Source of the DNA: Chitinophagaceae bacterium
GTDB taxonomy: Bacteria > Bacteroidota > Bacteroidia > Chitinophagales > Chitinophagaceae
Direction: 5' to 3'
Assembly (NCBI GenBank): GCA_016787135.1
Contig: JAEUVK010000090.1
Coordinates: 1 to 42,416 of the forward strand
Length of the DNA stretch: 42,416 bases
Part shown: in pieces, positions 15,801 to 23,196 of the stretch
Layout: each line of letters opens with the position of its first letter
Position numbering within the stretch: position 1 is the first letter of the stretch
The notes under the pieces: generated by a model
The model's database searches: none
What the model was told of the DNA's origin: nothing
What the model saw: only the letters and a program-made list of their open reading frames with translations
Made by a program: the position numbers and the translations under genes

Positions 15801-17781
15801 CGATGCATCGCTTAATGCCTTAATGGGAATATCGGCTGCCAGTGGTACATTAAGCAACAAATATTTATTGGTAAATACAGTATCTGGACCAGGTGCAGGC
15901 ATCGTTAACCAAACCATACAATTCCATGGAGATGCAGATCTGCATACATTGAATGGCGCCACCAGTCTTGCTACTTTATACTCCGATGCAACAACAGCAA
16001 CCACCAACCCGGCTGTTACTACTATTAACGTCGGAACTCTTGGTGGTAAAGCTGTGGCATTTATGTACGATCTGCCCAAATCAATCATCTACACACGACA
16101 GGGAAATCCTGCATGGGCCGGACAAAAAAGAGATGGCACATCGGGTCCGGTGCGTTCTGATGATATGTTCTTTGGCGTTCCTGCCAATACAGGCGCCGAC
16201 TGGATAGACTTCAACAAGATATCCATCCCTCAGGCAGATGAACAGCAGCGCCTCCTCGCTAATATTATTGTGCAGCATAACCTTCATCGCAAGCCGTTAC
16301 CGAGGTTCTGGTATTTACCAAGAGAACTGAAAGCAGCAATTGTGATGACGGGTGATGATCATTTTAACAACGGTACAGTAGGGCGTTTCAATCATTACCT
16401 GACACTCGGGCCCAATACGGCACAGGACGTAGCCAACTGGAATGCGATCAGGGGTACATCATATATTTATCCCGGCACTCCAATCACCGACGCACAAGCG
16501 GCTGCATTTGAAGCGCAGGGCTTTGAAATTGCATTACACCCGACCACCGGCTGTTCCAACTATACAGAAGCATCATTAAGCAGCGCTATAACGTCGCAGG
16601 CAAGCAGCTTCCAGGGGTACCTGCCCTCAGTATCTGCACCGGTCACCAACCGTACACACTGTTTACCCTGGAGCGACTGGGCTTCGCAGGCAAAGGTCGA
16701 AGCTTCTAAAGGAATGCGATTGGATGTAAACTACTATTACTGGCCCGACACATGGGTGCAGAACAGACCCGGTATGTTCACTGGTTCGGGCATGCCTATG
16801 CGTTTTGCTGACCTCGACGGAACGATGATCGATTGTTACCAGGCCCCAACCCAGATGACGGATGAATCAGGCATTGGTGTGGGTACTTTCACCGATGCTG
16901 TATTGAATAAAGCGCTTGGATCAGAAGGTTACTATGGAGTATTTGTTGCCAACATGCATACGGATACCGGTGCTAATCATGTCGGCTCACAGGCTGTGAT
17001 CAATTCAGCACTGGCCAGACAGGTGCCTGTTATCTCCGCTAAACAAATGCTGACCTGGCTCGATGGCCGCAACAACTCTTCATTTGGTTCGATAGCGTGG
17101 GTGGGCAATGTGCTGAACTTTACCATCACGGCAGCATCCGGCTCCAACAACCTGCGGGCTATGCTGCCGGTAAATGCAGGATCAGGCATCCTGACACAGA
17201 TATCAAGAGCCGGTTCTCCGATCAGTTATACAACGGCTACCATCAAAGGAATTGAATACGCTTTCTTTGATGCATCCATTACCGGTAACTATTCAGCTAC
17301 TTACGGGCCTACTACGACCATCACCGGAACAGTTACGCTGCAGGGACGTCCGGCATCGCCTAATGCACAATGGATAGTACCTATAAAAGTAGAGCTGTAT
17401 GTAACAGGTAATTCAACACCGGTGGCAACATATAATACCACTACCGACAACACAGGTCAGTTCACTATAACAGGGCTCCCCGTCGGAACATTTAATGTGA
17501 AAGTAAAAAGCAGCCATACACTGGCAAGGGTAAAAACCGGGCAAGTGCTGGTGACAGGCGGTAATGCGATCAGCTTCGGAACATTACTTGAAGGGGATGC
17601 TAACAACGACAACTATGTTACTGCAATAGATTTTTCAGTATTACTGAACAGCTATAACAAAACCATAGGAGACCCCGGCTATGATGCCCGTGCTGATTTT
17701 AATAATGATGGTTTTGTTACAGCAATAGATTTTTCACTGCTGCTTGCCAATTATAACCAGGCAGGAGAGAACAACCCGTAA
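12844..17781 (+). CDS. Giant secreted modular protein: DmfA2-like, Ig, DUF4082, Big_5, ThuA-like, NodB-like and dockerin modules
   Basis: The product has 1645 residues from the ATG at 12844, with signal peptide 1-30 (ending LSAGAQ). Modules in order, boundaries approximate: an N,N-dimethylformamidase beta-subunit-like domain (31-515; VGHDEYWSAEQKANVEAAR and FFSGNEVYWKTRW); an Ig-like domain (517-615); DUF4082 (619-785); a Big_5/SbsA Ig domain (786-896); a ThuA/amidotransferase-like domain (907-1002, DVAILGEMSLSAPQVTML); a polysaccharide-deacetylase-like domain (1152-1410; TGDDH at 1169-1173); a CarboxypepD_reg-like module (1492-1582); and a type I dockerin (1583-1645). The dockerin has two calcium loops, D1585-D1596 and D1618-D1629. 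There is no T9SS sorting domain. The reaction is unknown; the N-terminal family name comes from a distant relative. The next gene encodes a cohesin-like partner. Confidence 0.88.
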   Translation: MSRIFMICTYWKQFAVFVIALFSILSAGAQNPIVTENALPGNPKSEWDISGAGDLTIQGFATDISVNKGGTIRFKIKTDALAYTINIYRLGYYQGNGARLVGTGNITATLPQTQPSPISDAATGLVDCGNWSESAHWHVPATAVSGLYLAKLTRTDNSGSSHIPFIVRDDAGTSDILFQTSDATWHAYNNYGGNSLYVGTTSLPNGHAAKVSYNRPFLTRNGGGGGGAMEDWFMNAEYPMIRFLERNGYNVSYFTNVDAGRNGNLILNHKIFLSVGHDEYWSAEQKANVEAARNAGVHMAFFSGNEVYWKTRWENSIDGSNTAYRTVVCYKEGTLGEYVCNSKCDPSTEWTGLWRSGCEYPSGGACKPENSLTGQIGWVLGTTAIKVPSEYRSLRFWRNTSVASLVGGTEATLASGSLGYEFDFEQYPDSYPGGRITLSRTTYLGKTHKLSLYRHSSGALVFGAGTVQWSWGLDSVHDRGNASVSKDMQQATVNLFADMGVQPGSLQSDLLTASQSTDVTPPSVTISSPSHGASFPAFKPITIIGTVMDNKVVAGVEISLDGGVTWQVASGTYNWSYTWTPTTLGTFTIKVRGFDDSGNIGVPGTAPATDAKTITINAPECPCTIFSTTDVPAITNQYNSIAGIEVGVKFKAGINGYIKGLRFFKSTKDTGTHKGSLWSSAGTLLTQVTFINESASGWQEMLFDVPVAVTAGTIYIASYHSPTGYYAETNPYFSQDKVNGPLTAIKDSDPSNSNGLYKFTTTPAFPNVNYQSDNYWVDVIFDTNPSDVIAPVILTTSPADYAVKVNVNSSFNASFNEGVNPATVNDQTVILKNVFNQVIPSSVSYNSGLRRATLTPSSPLNYSSTYSVTVKGGGSGVKDMAGNALAADNVRTFSTSDMTTLSPGDGPGGPILVIHSNANLFSLYSAEILRAEGLNEFATAEISSVTTTVLNSYDVAILGEMSLSAPQVTMLTDWVNAGGTLIAFRPDASLNALMGISAASGTLSNKYLLVNTVSGPGAGIVNQTIQFHGDADLHTLNGATSLATLYSDATTATTNPAVTTINVGTLGGKAVAFMYDLPKSIIYTRQGNPAWAGQKRDGTSGPVRSDDMFFGVPANTGADWIDFNKISIPQADEQQRLLANIIVQHNLHRKPLPRFWYLPRELKAAIVMTGDDHFNNGTVGRFNHYLTLGPNTAQDVANWNAIRGTSYIYPGTPITDAQAAAFEAQGFEIALHPTTGCSNYTEASLSSAITSQASSFQGYLPSVSAPVTNRTHCLPWSDWASQAKVEASKGMRLDVNYYYWPDTWVQNRPGMFTGSGMPMRFADLDGTMIDCYQAPTQMTDESGIGVGTFTDAVLNKALGSEGYYGVFVANMHTDTGANHVGSQAVINSALARQVPVISAKQMLTWLDGRNNSSFGSIAWVGNVLNFTITAASGSNNLRAMLPVNAGSGILTQISRAGSPISYTTATIKGIEYAFFDASITGNYSATYGPTTTITGTVTLQGRPASPNAQWIVPIKVELYVTGNSTPVATYNTTTDNTGQFTITGLPVGTFNVKVKSSHTLARVKTGQVLVTGGNAISFGTLLEGDANNDNYVTAIDFSVLLNSYNKTIGDPGYDARADFNNDGFVTAIDFSLLLANYNQAGENNP

Positions 17782-17824
17782 TTTTTTAATGATCATAATA
17801 ACTCCTAACACTAAAAAGAAAACA

Positions 17825-19735
17825 ATGAAAACAATTACTCTCCCCAAAAGGCTTTTACAAAGCCACGCCGGGAAACAAAAAAGAAAAATGACCTTTTCTT
17901 TTTTGCTGATGATCTTTTTGTACTGCTTTGCCGCAGCACAGAACTCTGCTAATGTTATTATACAACCGGGGGCGACCATGACATCACTGGCCCAGAATTT
18001 TATAGTGAATGTAAGGGTCGATTTTACTACTCCCCCTGCTACATCATCAGCTGACGTTGTAGAAGTTCACCTGACTTTTGATAAGGCTAAACTACAGGTA
18101 ACTAATATCACTAAGGCCGCTATAGGCTCTTTACCATCAGAAACGATCCCTCTTGCATCCATCGCTACTATTAACACGAATGGCAAAATAGATTATGCAG
18201 CCGGTACCAGCAGCAATTTTCCTACTACAGATTTTGACTTCTTAACTATTACATTCAATGTAATTGCAGGAGCTGGCACAACAACACCTTTGACTTTCCT
18301 GACTTCTTTTCCTAACAAAACTGATGTGATCAGGAGCTTTACTTCCATTTTAGGAAGTACATCCAATGGCACTGTTGACATCCAGGCCTGTACTGCACCT
18401 TCAGCTACCATTGCGGCTTCGTCCGGGGCTTCGGTGTGTAACGGCCAGCCTGTCTCGCTGAGACTTGCCAGCGCTACAGGCACCAGCCCTTTCAGTCTTG
18501 TCGTAAACGGAGTAACTTATACCGGTGCTACGGTAGGTAATGTTTTTGCCACGATACCTTTCCCGGAAACCAACATCTGGCCTTCCAATCCCATACCGCA
18601 GTACACAGACAACTATGATGGAACGCCGATCGAAGTAGGTGTTAAGTTCAGGTCATCACAGGTAGGATTTATCAAAGGCATCCGCTTTTACAACGCTACG
18701 ACCAACACAGGACTATGTACAGCCAAACTCTGGAATTACAACACAGGTACAGTGGTTGCCACTGCTACTATCACTCCTTCTTCCGGCGGCTGGAAGCAGG
18801 TATTGTTCTCTTCTCCTGTTCCTATCGCAGCCAATACTACTTATATTGCTTCTTATCATTCCGCTTCAGGTAGGTACGCCAATACAGATTTTTATTTCTG
18901 TGCCAGTGGTGGCTCCTGCGTAGGTGCAGTGACCAACGGGGCATTAACAGCGCTGGCTGATGGCGGTGTAAGTGGGGCTAACGGTGTGTTTGCTACGGGA
19001 TCTGGCAGCTCAATGCCTTCAAGCTCTTTTGCATCAGCCAACTATTGGGTAGATCCGATCTTTGTGTCCAACACCAATACATTCAACCTCACCAGTGTAA
19101 CGGATGCTACCGGCTGTAATGTGACCGGCAGTCCTTTGCAGACAATAAATGTTACTTCAGCCGACTGCAGTACGTTACCTGTTACTTTACTCAATCTTTC
19201 CGCCACCCCCGGCACCCGTAAAGTGACGCTGAAGTGGACCACCTCTTCAGAGATCAACAACCGTGGTTTCGATATACAGCGCAGCGAGGATGGCGCTAAC
19301 TGGACCACTGTTGGTTTTGTAGCCGGCGCAGGCAACAGCAACTTTACTATCAGTTACAACTTTACCGACGTCAACCTCGAACTGAAAAAGTACTTCTATC
19401 GCCTGAAACAGGTAGATATTGATGACCGTTACAAATTTTCTGCTGTGGTAGCTGTTACCCTTAGCGGCAAAGCAGAATATGCACTGGGCCAGAACTATCC
19501 TAACCCGGTAGTCAACGGACAGGCAACTATTCAGTTCGTACTGGCAAAAGCAGAAAAAGTAAATATATCTCTCTTTGATATCAATGGCCGCCTGATGCAG
19601 GTATTGGTGAATGGTTCGAAAGATGCCGGCACACATGCCATCAACTTCGATGCAGGCCTGCTGTCAAAAGGTGTTTACTACTATAAAATGCAGGCAGGTG
19701 ATTTCTCTGATGTGAAAAAGCTGACCATACAATAA
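17825..19735 (+). CDS. T9SS-exported protein with cohesin-like domain and DUF4082
   Basis: The product has 636 residues from the ATG at 17825, with a long basic n-region and a signal ending MIFLYCFAAAQ. An earlier in-frame ATG at 17789 is possible. Residues 41-172 resemble a cohesin (VIIQPGATMTSLAQNFIVNV, then SADVVEVHLTFDKAKLQVTN). An Ig-like domain (about 180-445) is split by an inserted DUF4082 (about 244-414). A fibronectin-like pre-CTD domain follows (VKLKWTTSSEINNRGFDIQR-type, about 455-545). The last 80 residues are a type A T9SS sorting domain (GQNYPNPVVNGQATIQF, then ending YYYKMQAGDFSDVKKLTIQ). I infer a surface or secreted protein anchoring the dockerin protein encoded 43 bases upstream. 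That binding is inferred; the domains are seen. A terminator follows. Confidence 0.85.
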   Translation: MKTITLPKRLLQSHAGKQKRKMTFSFLLMIFLYCFAAAQNSANVIIQPGATMTSLAQNFIVNVRVDFTTPPATSSADVVEVHLTFDKAKLQVTNITKAAIGSLPSETIPLASIATINTNGKIDYAAGTSSNFPTTDFDFLTITFNVIAGAGTTTPLTFLTSFPNKTDVIRSFTSILGSTSNGTVDIQACTAPSATIAASSGASVCNGQPVSLRLASATGTSPFSLVVNGVTYTGATVGNVFATIPFPETNIWPSNPIPQYTDNYDGTPIEVGVKFRSSQVGFIKGIRFYNATTNTGLCTAKLWNYNTGTVVATATITPSSGGWKQVLFSSPVPIAANTTYIASYHSASGRYANTDFYFCASGGSCVGAVTNGALTALADGGVSGANGVFATGSGSSMPSSSFASANYWVDPIFVSNTNTFNLTSVTDATGCNVTGSPLQTINVTSADCSTLPVTLLNLSATPGTRKVTLKWTTSSEINNRGFDIQRSEDGANWTTVGFVAGAGNSNFTISYNFTDVNLELKKYFYRLKQVDIDDRYKFSAVVAVTLSGKAEYALGQNYPNPVVNGQATIQFVLAKAEKVNISLFDINGRLMQVLVNGSKDAGTHAINFDAGLLSKGVYYYKMQAGDFSDVKKLTIQ

Positions 19736-19759
19736 TCATATTCAGTCTTTTTAGTGAGA

Positions 19760-19795
19760 AAGTCCTCCTGATTCATCAGGGGGACTTAACTTTTA
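19760..19795 (+). terminator. Terminator after the cohesin gene
   Basis: A 12-bp stem with one G-T pair (19760-19771 with 19776-19787) has loop TTCA and is followed by AACTTTTAT. It ends the dockerin/cohesin unit. Confidence 0.85.
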
Positions 19796-19812
19796 TACCC
19801 TGATCATTACCT

Positions 19813-19820
19813 TATCTTTA
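19813..19820 (+). promoter_or_regulatory. -7 element (TATCTTTA) abutting msrC
   Basis: TATCTTTA ends only 4 bases before the ATG at 19825, so the transcript start should fall at or beside the start codon. Confidence 0.5.
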
Positions 19821-19824
19821 CACC

Positions 19825-20313
19825 ATGGCAGAAGATCTTACTATCGTTACCGGAAACAAGACAGCACAGTACCAGTCACTCATTCCGCAGATCATTGGGT
19901 TGATGGAAGGAGAAACTGATCTTACCGCTAACCTGGCCAACATAGCCGCTGCATTGAAAGAACAGTTCGGCTGGTTGTGGGTAGGATTTTATCTGGTCAG
20001 ATCATGGGAGAATAAACAGGAAGAACTTGTTGTAGGACCATTCCAGGGACCGGTTGCCTGCACAAGAATAAGAAAAGGGAAAGGCGTTTGTGGTACAAGC
20101 TGGGCTGAAGCAATAACGATCATTGTCCCGGATGTAGAAAAATTTCCGGGGCATATTGCCTGCAGCAGCTTATCAAAGTCGGAGATCGTTGTACCTGTGA
20201 TCAGGAATAATCAGGTAGTAGCTGTATTGGATGCAGATAGCGCAACACCTGACCAGTTTGATGCAACAGACCAGCGATACCTTGAAGAGATCGTGAACCT
20301 GATCCAATTCTGA
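19825..20313 (+). CDS. msrC: Free methionine-(R)-sulfoxide reductase (GAF domain)
   Basis: This 162-residue single-GAF-domain enzyme reduces free Met-R-sulfoxide in the cytoplasm. The family signature VGPFQGPVACTRIRKGKGVCGT is followed by FPGHIACSSLSKSEIVVPV. The three conserved cysteines are at C79, C89 and C113; their spacing (10 and 24) matches that of the catalytic and resolving cysteines of the E. coli enzyme. It is followed after 2 bases by acylphosphatase, so the two are probably co-transcribed. A promoter element lies directly at the start codon. Confidence 0.93.
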   Translation: MAEDLTIVTGNKTAQYQSLIPQIIGLMEGETDLTANLANIAAALKEQFGWLWVGFYLVRSWENKQEELVVGPFQGPVACTRIRKGKGVCGTSWAEAITIIVPDVEKFPGHIACSSLSKSEIVVPVIRNNQVVAVLDADSATPDQFDATDQRYLEEIVNLIQF

Positions 20314-20315
20314 TC

Positions 20316-20588
20316 ATGCTGAGGACTGTTCATATCATCGTAACAGGGAAAGTACAGGGAGTATTTTATCGTCAGCATACCAAAGAAACCGCGATAGCAA
20401 CTGGTGTCACCGGAGAGGTTAAGAATATGCCTGATAGCTCGGTACATATAATTGCTACCGGAAACTCAGTCCAACTGCAGGAATTAATTGAGTGGTGTAA
20501 ACAGGGACCGCCAAAGGCTAAAGTCACTGATGTGATGGTAAAAGAGATTGAATTTCGATCATTCGAAAAATTCAGCATCACCCGTTGA
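20316..20588 (+). CDS. acyP: Acylphosphatase
   Basis: This 90-residue enzyme hydrolyses acyl phosphates such as carbamoyl phosphate and 1,3-bisphosphoglycerate. The signature GKVQGVFYRQHTKETA carries catalytic R19, and VTGEVKNMPDSSVHI carries N37. The length is normal for the family. It starts 2 bases after the msrC stop, so translational coupling is likely. It converges with the threonine dehydrogenase gene, with 14 bases between stops. Confidence 0.93.
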   Translation: MLRTVHIIVTGKVQGVFYRQHTKETAIATGVTGEVKNMPDSSVHIIATGNSVQLQELIEWCKQGPPKAKVTDVMVKEIEFRSFEKFSITR

Positions 20589-20602
20589 TCATTATTTGTT
20601 GA

Positions 20603-21550
20603 CTATTGTCTTTCCAGGTTCTCCAGCATATCTTTTGTCATTGCCCGCAGGTCATACTCTTCTTTCCATCCCCAGTCCTTTCTTGCCACACTGTCATCAA
20701 TGCTTTGCGGCCAGCTATCAGCAATGGCCTGGCGATAATCGGGTTTATAAGAAATGGAAAAACCGGGAATATGCTGTCTGATCTCTGCTGCTATTTCTTT
20801 GGGTGAAAAACTCATACCCGATAAATTATATGAAGTACGGATAGAAATTTTATCAGCAGGCGCTTCCATCAGTTCGATCGTGGCCCTGATCGCATCCGGC
20901 ATATACATCATCGGCAGATAAGTATCCTCTTTCAGGAAACAGGTATATTTCTTTTCTTCGAGTGCTTCGTGAAATATTTCCACCGCATAATCAGTAGTGC
21001 CGCCACCGGGTGCAGATTTATACGATATCAGGCCGGGATAACGCAAGCTTCGTACATCCACACCAAAACGCTGATGAAAATAATGGCACCAGAATTCACC
21101 GGCATATTTGCTGATGCCGTAAACGGTCGTTGGCTCGATGATCGTTTGCTGCGGGCAGTTCTGCTTAGGGGATGTGGGGCCAAATACAGCGATAGATGAC
21201 GGCCAATAGACCTTATGCAGCTTTTCTTCCCGGGCAATATCCAGCACATTCAATAAACCCTGCATATTCAGGTTCCAGGCAAGTCCCGGGTTCTTTTCGC
21301 CTGTTGCCGAAAGGATAGCTGCCAGCAAATAGATCTGCGTTACATTCTGGCGGATCACCTGCACATGCAGCATCTCTTTATTCATCACGTCAAGCGAAAC
21401 ATAAGGCCCTGTTCCTTCCAGCAATGGGTTTTGCTCTCGCAGGTCGGATGCGATCACATTGGCATTGCCATATATCTTGCGAAGATCAAGAGTGAGCTCC
21501 ACGCCTATCTGTCCCGAAGCCCCGATGACAAGTATCTTTTCTTTTACCAT
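20603..21550 (-). CDS. L-threonine 3-dehydrogenase, epimerase (SDR) type
   Basis: From the ATG at 21550 the product has 315 residues and begins MVKEKILVIGASGQIG, the Rossmann motif (G10, G13, G16). An in-frame start 87 bases earlier would add a non-conserved extension across the promoter and was rejected. Catalytic Y144 and K148 lie in TTVYGISK and Ser118/119 in WPSSIAVFG. The stretches SLDVMNK and PQQTIIEPTTVYGISKYAGE, together with RYPGLISYK, match the NAD-dependent threonine dehydrogenases known from Cytophaga and Flavobacterium rather than sugar epimerases. It would convert L-threonine to 2-amino-3-ketobutyrate. The usual partner, 2-amino-3-ketobutyrate CoA ligase, is not next to it here. 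Confidence 0.85.
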   Translation of the reverse strand: MVKEKILVIGASGQIGVELTLDLRKIYGNANVIASDLREQNPLLEGTGPYVSLDVMNKEMLHVQVIRQNVTQIYLLAAILSATGEKNPGLAWNLNMQGLLNVLDIAREEKLHKVYWPSSIAVFGPTSPKQNCPQQTIIEPTTVYGISKYAGEFWCHYFHQRFGVDVRSLRYPGLISYKSAPGGGTTDYAVEIFHEALEEKKYTCFLKEDTYLPMMYMPDAIRATIELMEAPADKISIRTSYNLSGMSFSPKEIAAEIRQHIPGFSISYKPDYRQAIADSWPQSIDDSVARKDWGWKEEYDLRAMTKDMLENLERQ

Positions 21551-21573
21551 AGTAAGAATTCTGAACTGATTGT

Positions 21574-21581
21574 CAAATGTA
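21574..21581 (-). promoter_or_regulatory. -7 element (TACATTTG) for the threonine dehydrogenase gene
   Basis: It is an exact match to TAnnTTTG on the minus strand, 23 bases before the ATG at 21550. This supports the shorter start. Confidence 0.5.
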
Positions 21582-21627
21582 AAAGAAAAAACATGATGAA
21601 CCTCCCTCCTGCTCAAACTCGCCTGCC

Positions 21628-21648
21628 AGTTGCTCAAAGAGCAATTTT
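21628..21648. repeat. Hairpin in the tdh/S74 divergent spacer
   Basis: TTGCTC (21630-21635) pairs with GAGCAA (21639-21644) around loop AAA, extendable by two pairs and followed by TTTT on the plus strand. It could be a weak terminator-like attenuator in the leader of the fibre operon, or an operator. Confidence 0.35.
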
Positions 21649-21699
21649 GGTCATACTCCCCAGCTTTATTTTAGTTAAGCATTTTACCAAATTACAGCT

Positions 21700-23187
21700 A
21701 TGAAAAAAATATTCCTTGTATTCACATATTTCTTTAGTGTAGCAGCTATTGCGCAGAATGTGGGCATTGGTACCACTACCCCGGTATCAAAACTCACAAT
21801 ACAAACACCCATCAATACAACCGGATGGACGCATGTCGGCGGCAACGATTCAATTATTGTGAACGAAGCCATCGGCGGGGTGGCGGCCTCTATAGGTACT
21901 GTTACCAATAATGTCTTCCGTATAAAAACCAATGACATCGGGAGGCTACATATTTATACCGGAGGTGAAGTAATAGTAGGAAGCAATACAACACCTTCGT
22001 TTGGAAAACTTACCGTTGAAACGCTTAACAACAGTTATGGTATCTCCCATCTTGGTGAAAATGGAAATATATTGGCTACAAGAATGGGTGGCACTACTGC
22101 CGGTATCGGCACTTTTTCGGCAACGGATATGAGAATCTTTAGTGGCGGCTTTAGCCGGATATTTATTAACCAGGCAACTGGTGAAGTGTCAATCGGAACA
22201 GATAATACCTCTGCTGGAAATAAACTTACTGTACAAACATCTACCACTAGTTATGGAATAACCCATACTGACGGCAACATACAGCTTTCTACTTATGTTG
22301 GCGGCAGCTCAGGTGGAGGTGAAATAGGAACAAAATCAAACCATCCATTATCTTTTTTTACAAATGGCAGTAATGCCCGGATGACAATTGGCACAAATGG
22401 CAGCGTGGGCATTGGAACCTTATCTCCTGCTGCCACTGCAGGCCTGCATATTAACCACGACCTGGAGGCATTGCGCCTTTCAGGCAATCAGCCTTATATG
22501 ACTTTTTTCAACGGTGCCAACTACAAAGGCTATTTATGGAATAAAGGAACAGATGATATGGAACTGGGTACTGCAGGCGTAAATGCAAACGGAAAACTTT
22601 TCTTAAGCATTAAAGGAACGCCTTATTTATCTGTACAAAGTAATGGGCAGGTTTCTGTTGCAGGGCTGCCTGCTCCGTATGAAAGCCCTGCATTTACCGT
22701 TGCAGGTAATGGAGTTTTTTCTATTGCTAATAGTTATTCTGAATGGACTATAAATGCAAACGGTTGTAGTAATGGTCCGTGTTTATTCTTTTATGCCGAT
22801 GGTTTTGTGAGAGCCAGAGTTGAAGCCGACGGCGACTGGATCTCATTATCAGATAAAACGCTAAAAGAGAATTTTTCTCCATACAAATCAGTTTTAACCG
22901 GCATAAAAAACCTGCAGGTATCCACCTACCACTATAAGGCAAATGCTGCAGGCTCACGCAGTTTTGGTTTGATAGCACAAAATGTGCAGGAGTATTTTCC
23001 TGAAATAGTATCAAGCAACCAATGTAAAGATGGACAGCCAACACTTGGCATTTCTTATGCCAAAACCGGTGTCCTCGCCATTAAAGCCATACAGGAACAG
23101 CAGGAGATCATCGAACAACAGCAAAGCAAAATAGAATCCCTTGAAAAAAGATTAGCCGCTTTGGAAAAACTGCTTTTGAAAAATTAA
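21700..23187 (+). CDS. Secreted fibre/shaft protein with C-terminal S74 self-cleaving chaperone domain
   Basis: The product has 495 residues with signal peptide 1-18. The shaft consists of repeated beta elements marked by VGIGTTTP-type motifs and by two related units (KLTVETLNNSYGISH and KLTVQTSTTSYGITH). The C-terminal peptidase S74 domain (about 380-455) carries SDKTLKENF: S384 and K389 have the Ser-x4-Lys spacing of the catalytic dyad of phage endosialidase chaperones, so cleavage just before S384 is predicted. A Gln-rich coiled coil ends the protein (EQQEIIEQQQSKIESLEKRLAALEKLL). In known proteins this domain trimerises the fibre and is then released. A 118-codon block is shared with the next gene. 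It begins a five-gene run with M23 and two-component genes. Confidence 0.85.
   Translation: MKKIFLVFTYFFSVAAIAQNVGIGTTTPVSKLTIQTPINTTGWTHVGGNDSIIVNEAIGGVAASIGTVTNNVFRIKTNDIGRLHIYTGGEVIVGSNTTPSFGKLTVETLNNSYGISHLGENGNILATRMGGTTAGIGTFSATDMRIFSGGFSRIFINQATGEVSIGTDNTSAGNKLTVQTSTTSYGITHTDGNIQLSTYVGGSSGGGEIGTKSNHPLSFFTNGSNARMTIGTNGSVGIGTLSPAATAGLHINHDLEALRLSGNQPYMTFFNGANYKGYLWNKGTDDMELGTAGVNANGKLFLSIKGTPYLSVQSNGQVSVAGLPAPYESPAFTVAGNGVFSIANSYSEWTINANGCSNGPCLFFYADGFVRARVEADGDWISLSDKTLKENFSPYKSVLTGIKNLQVSTYHYKANAAGSRSFGLIAQNVQEYFPEIVSSNQCKDGQPTLGISYAKTGVLAIKAIQEQQEIIEQQQSKIESLEKRLAALEKLLLKN
21787..22140 (+). repeat. Shared 118-codon shaft block, copy 1
   Basis: Codons from SKLTIQTP to ATDMRIF align without gaps to copy 2 at 23737-24090. 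I count 86 of 118 residues identical. This indicates duplication or gene conversion between the adjacent fibre genes. Confidence 0.85.
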
Positions 23188-23196
23188 AATAGTTGT

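Noticed and set aside
20603..21550. Call as UDP-glucose 4-epimerase
   Set aside because: The fold is the same, but the sequence details (TTVYGISK with PQQTIIEP and RYPGLISYK) fit epimerase-type threonine dehydrogenase better.
21551..21637. N-terminal extension of threonine dehydrogenase
   Set aside because: The extension would precede the Rossmann motif and run through the promoter element; the conserved start is MVKEKILVIGASG.
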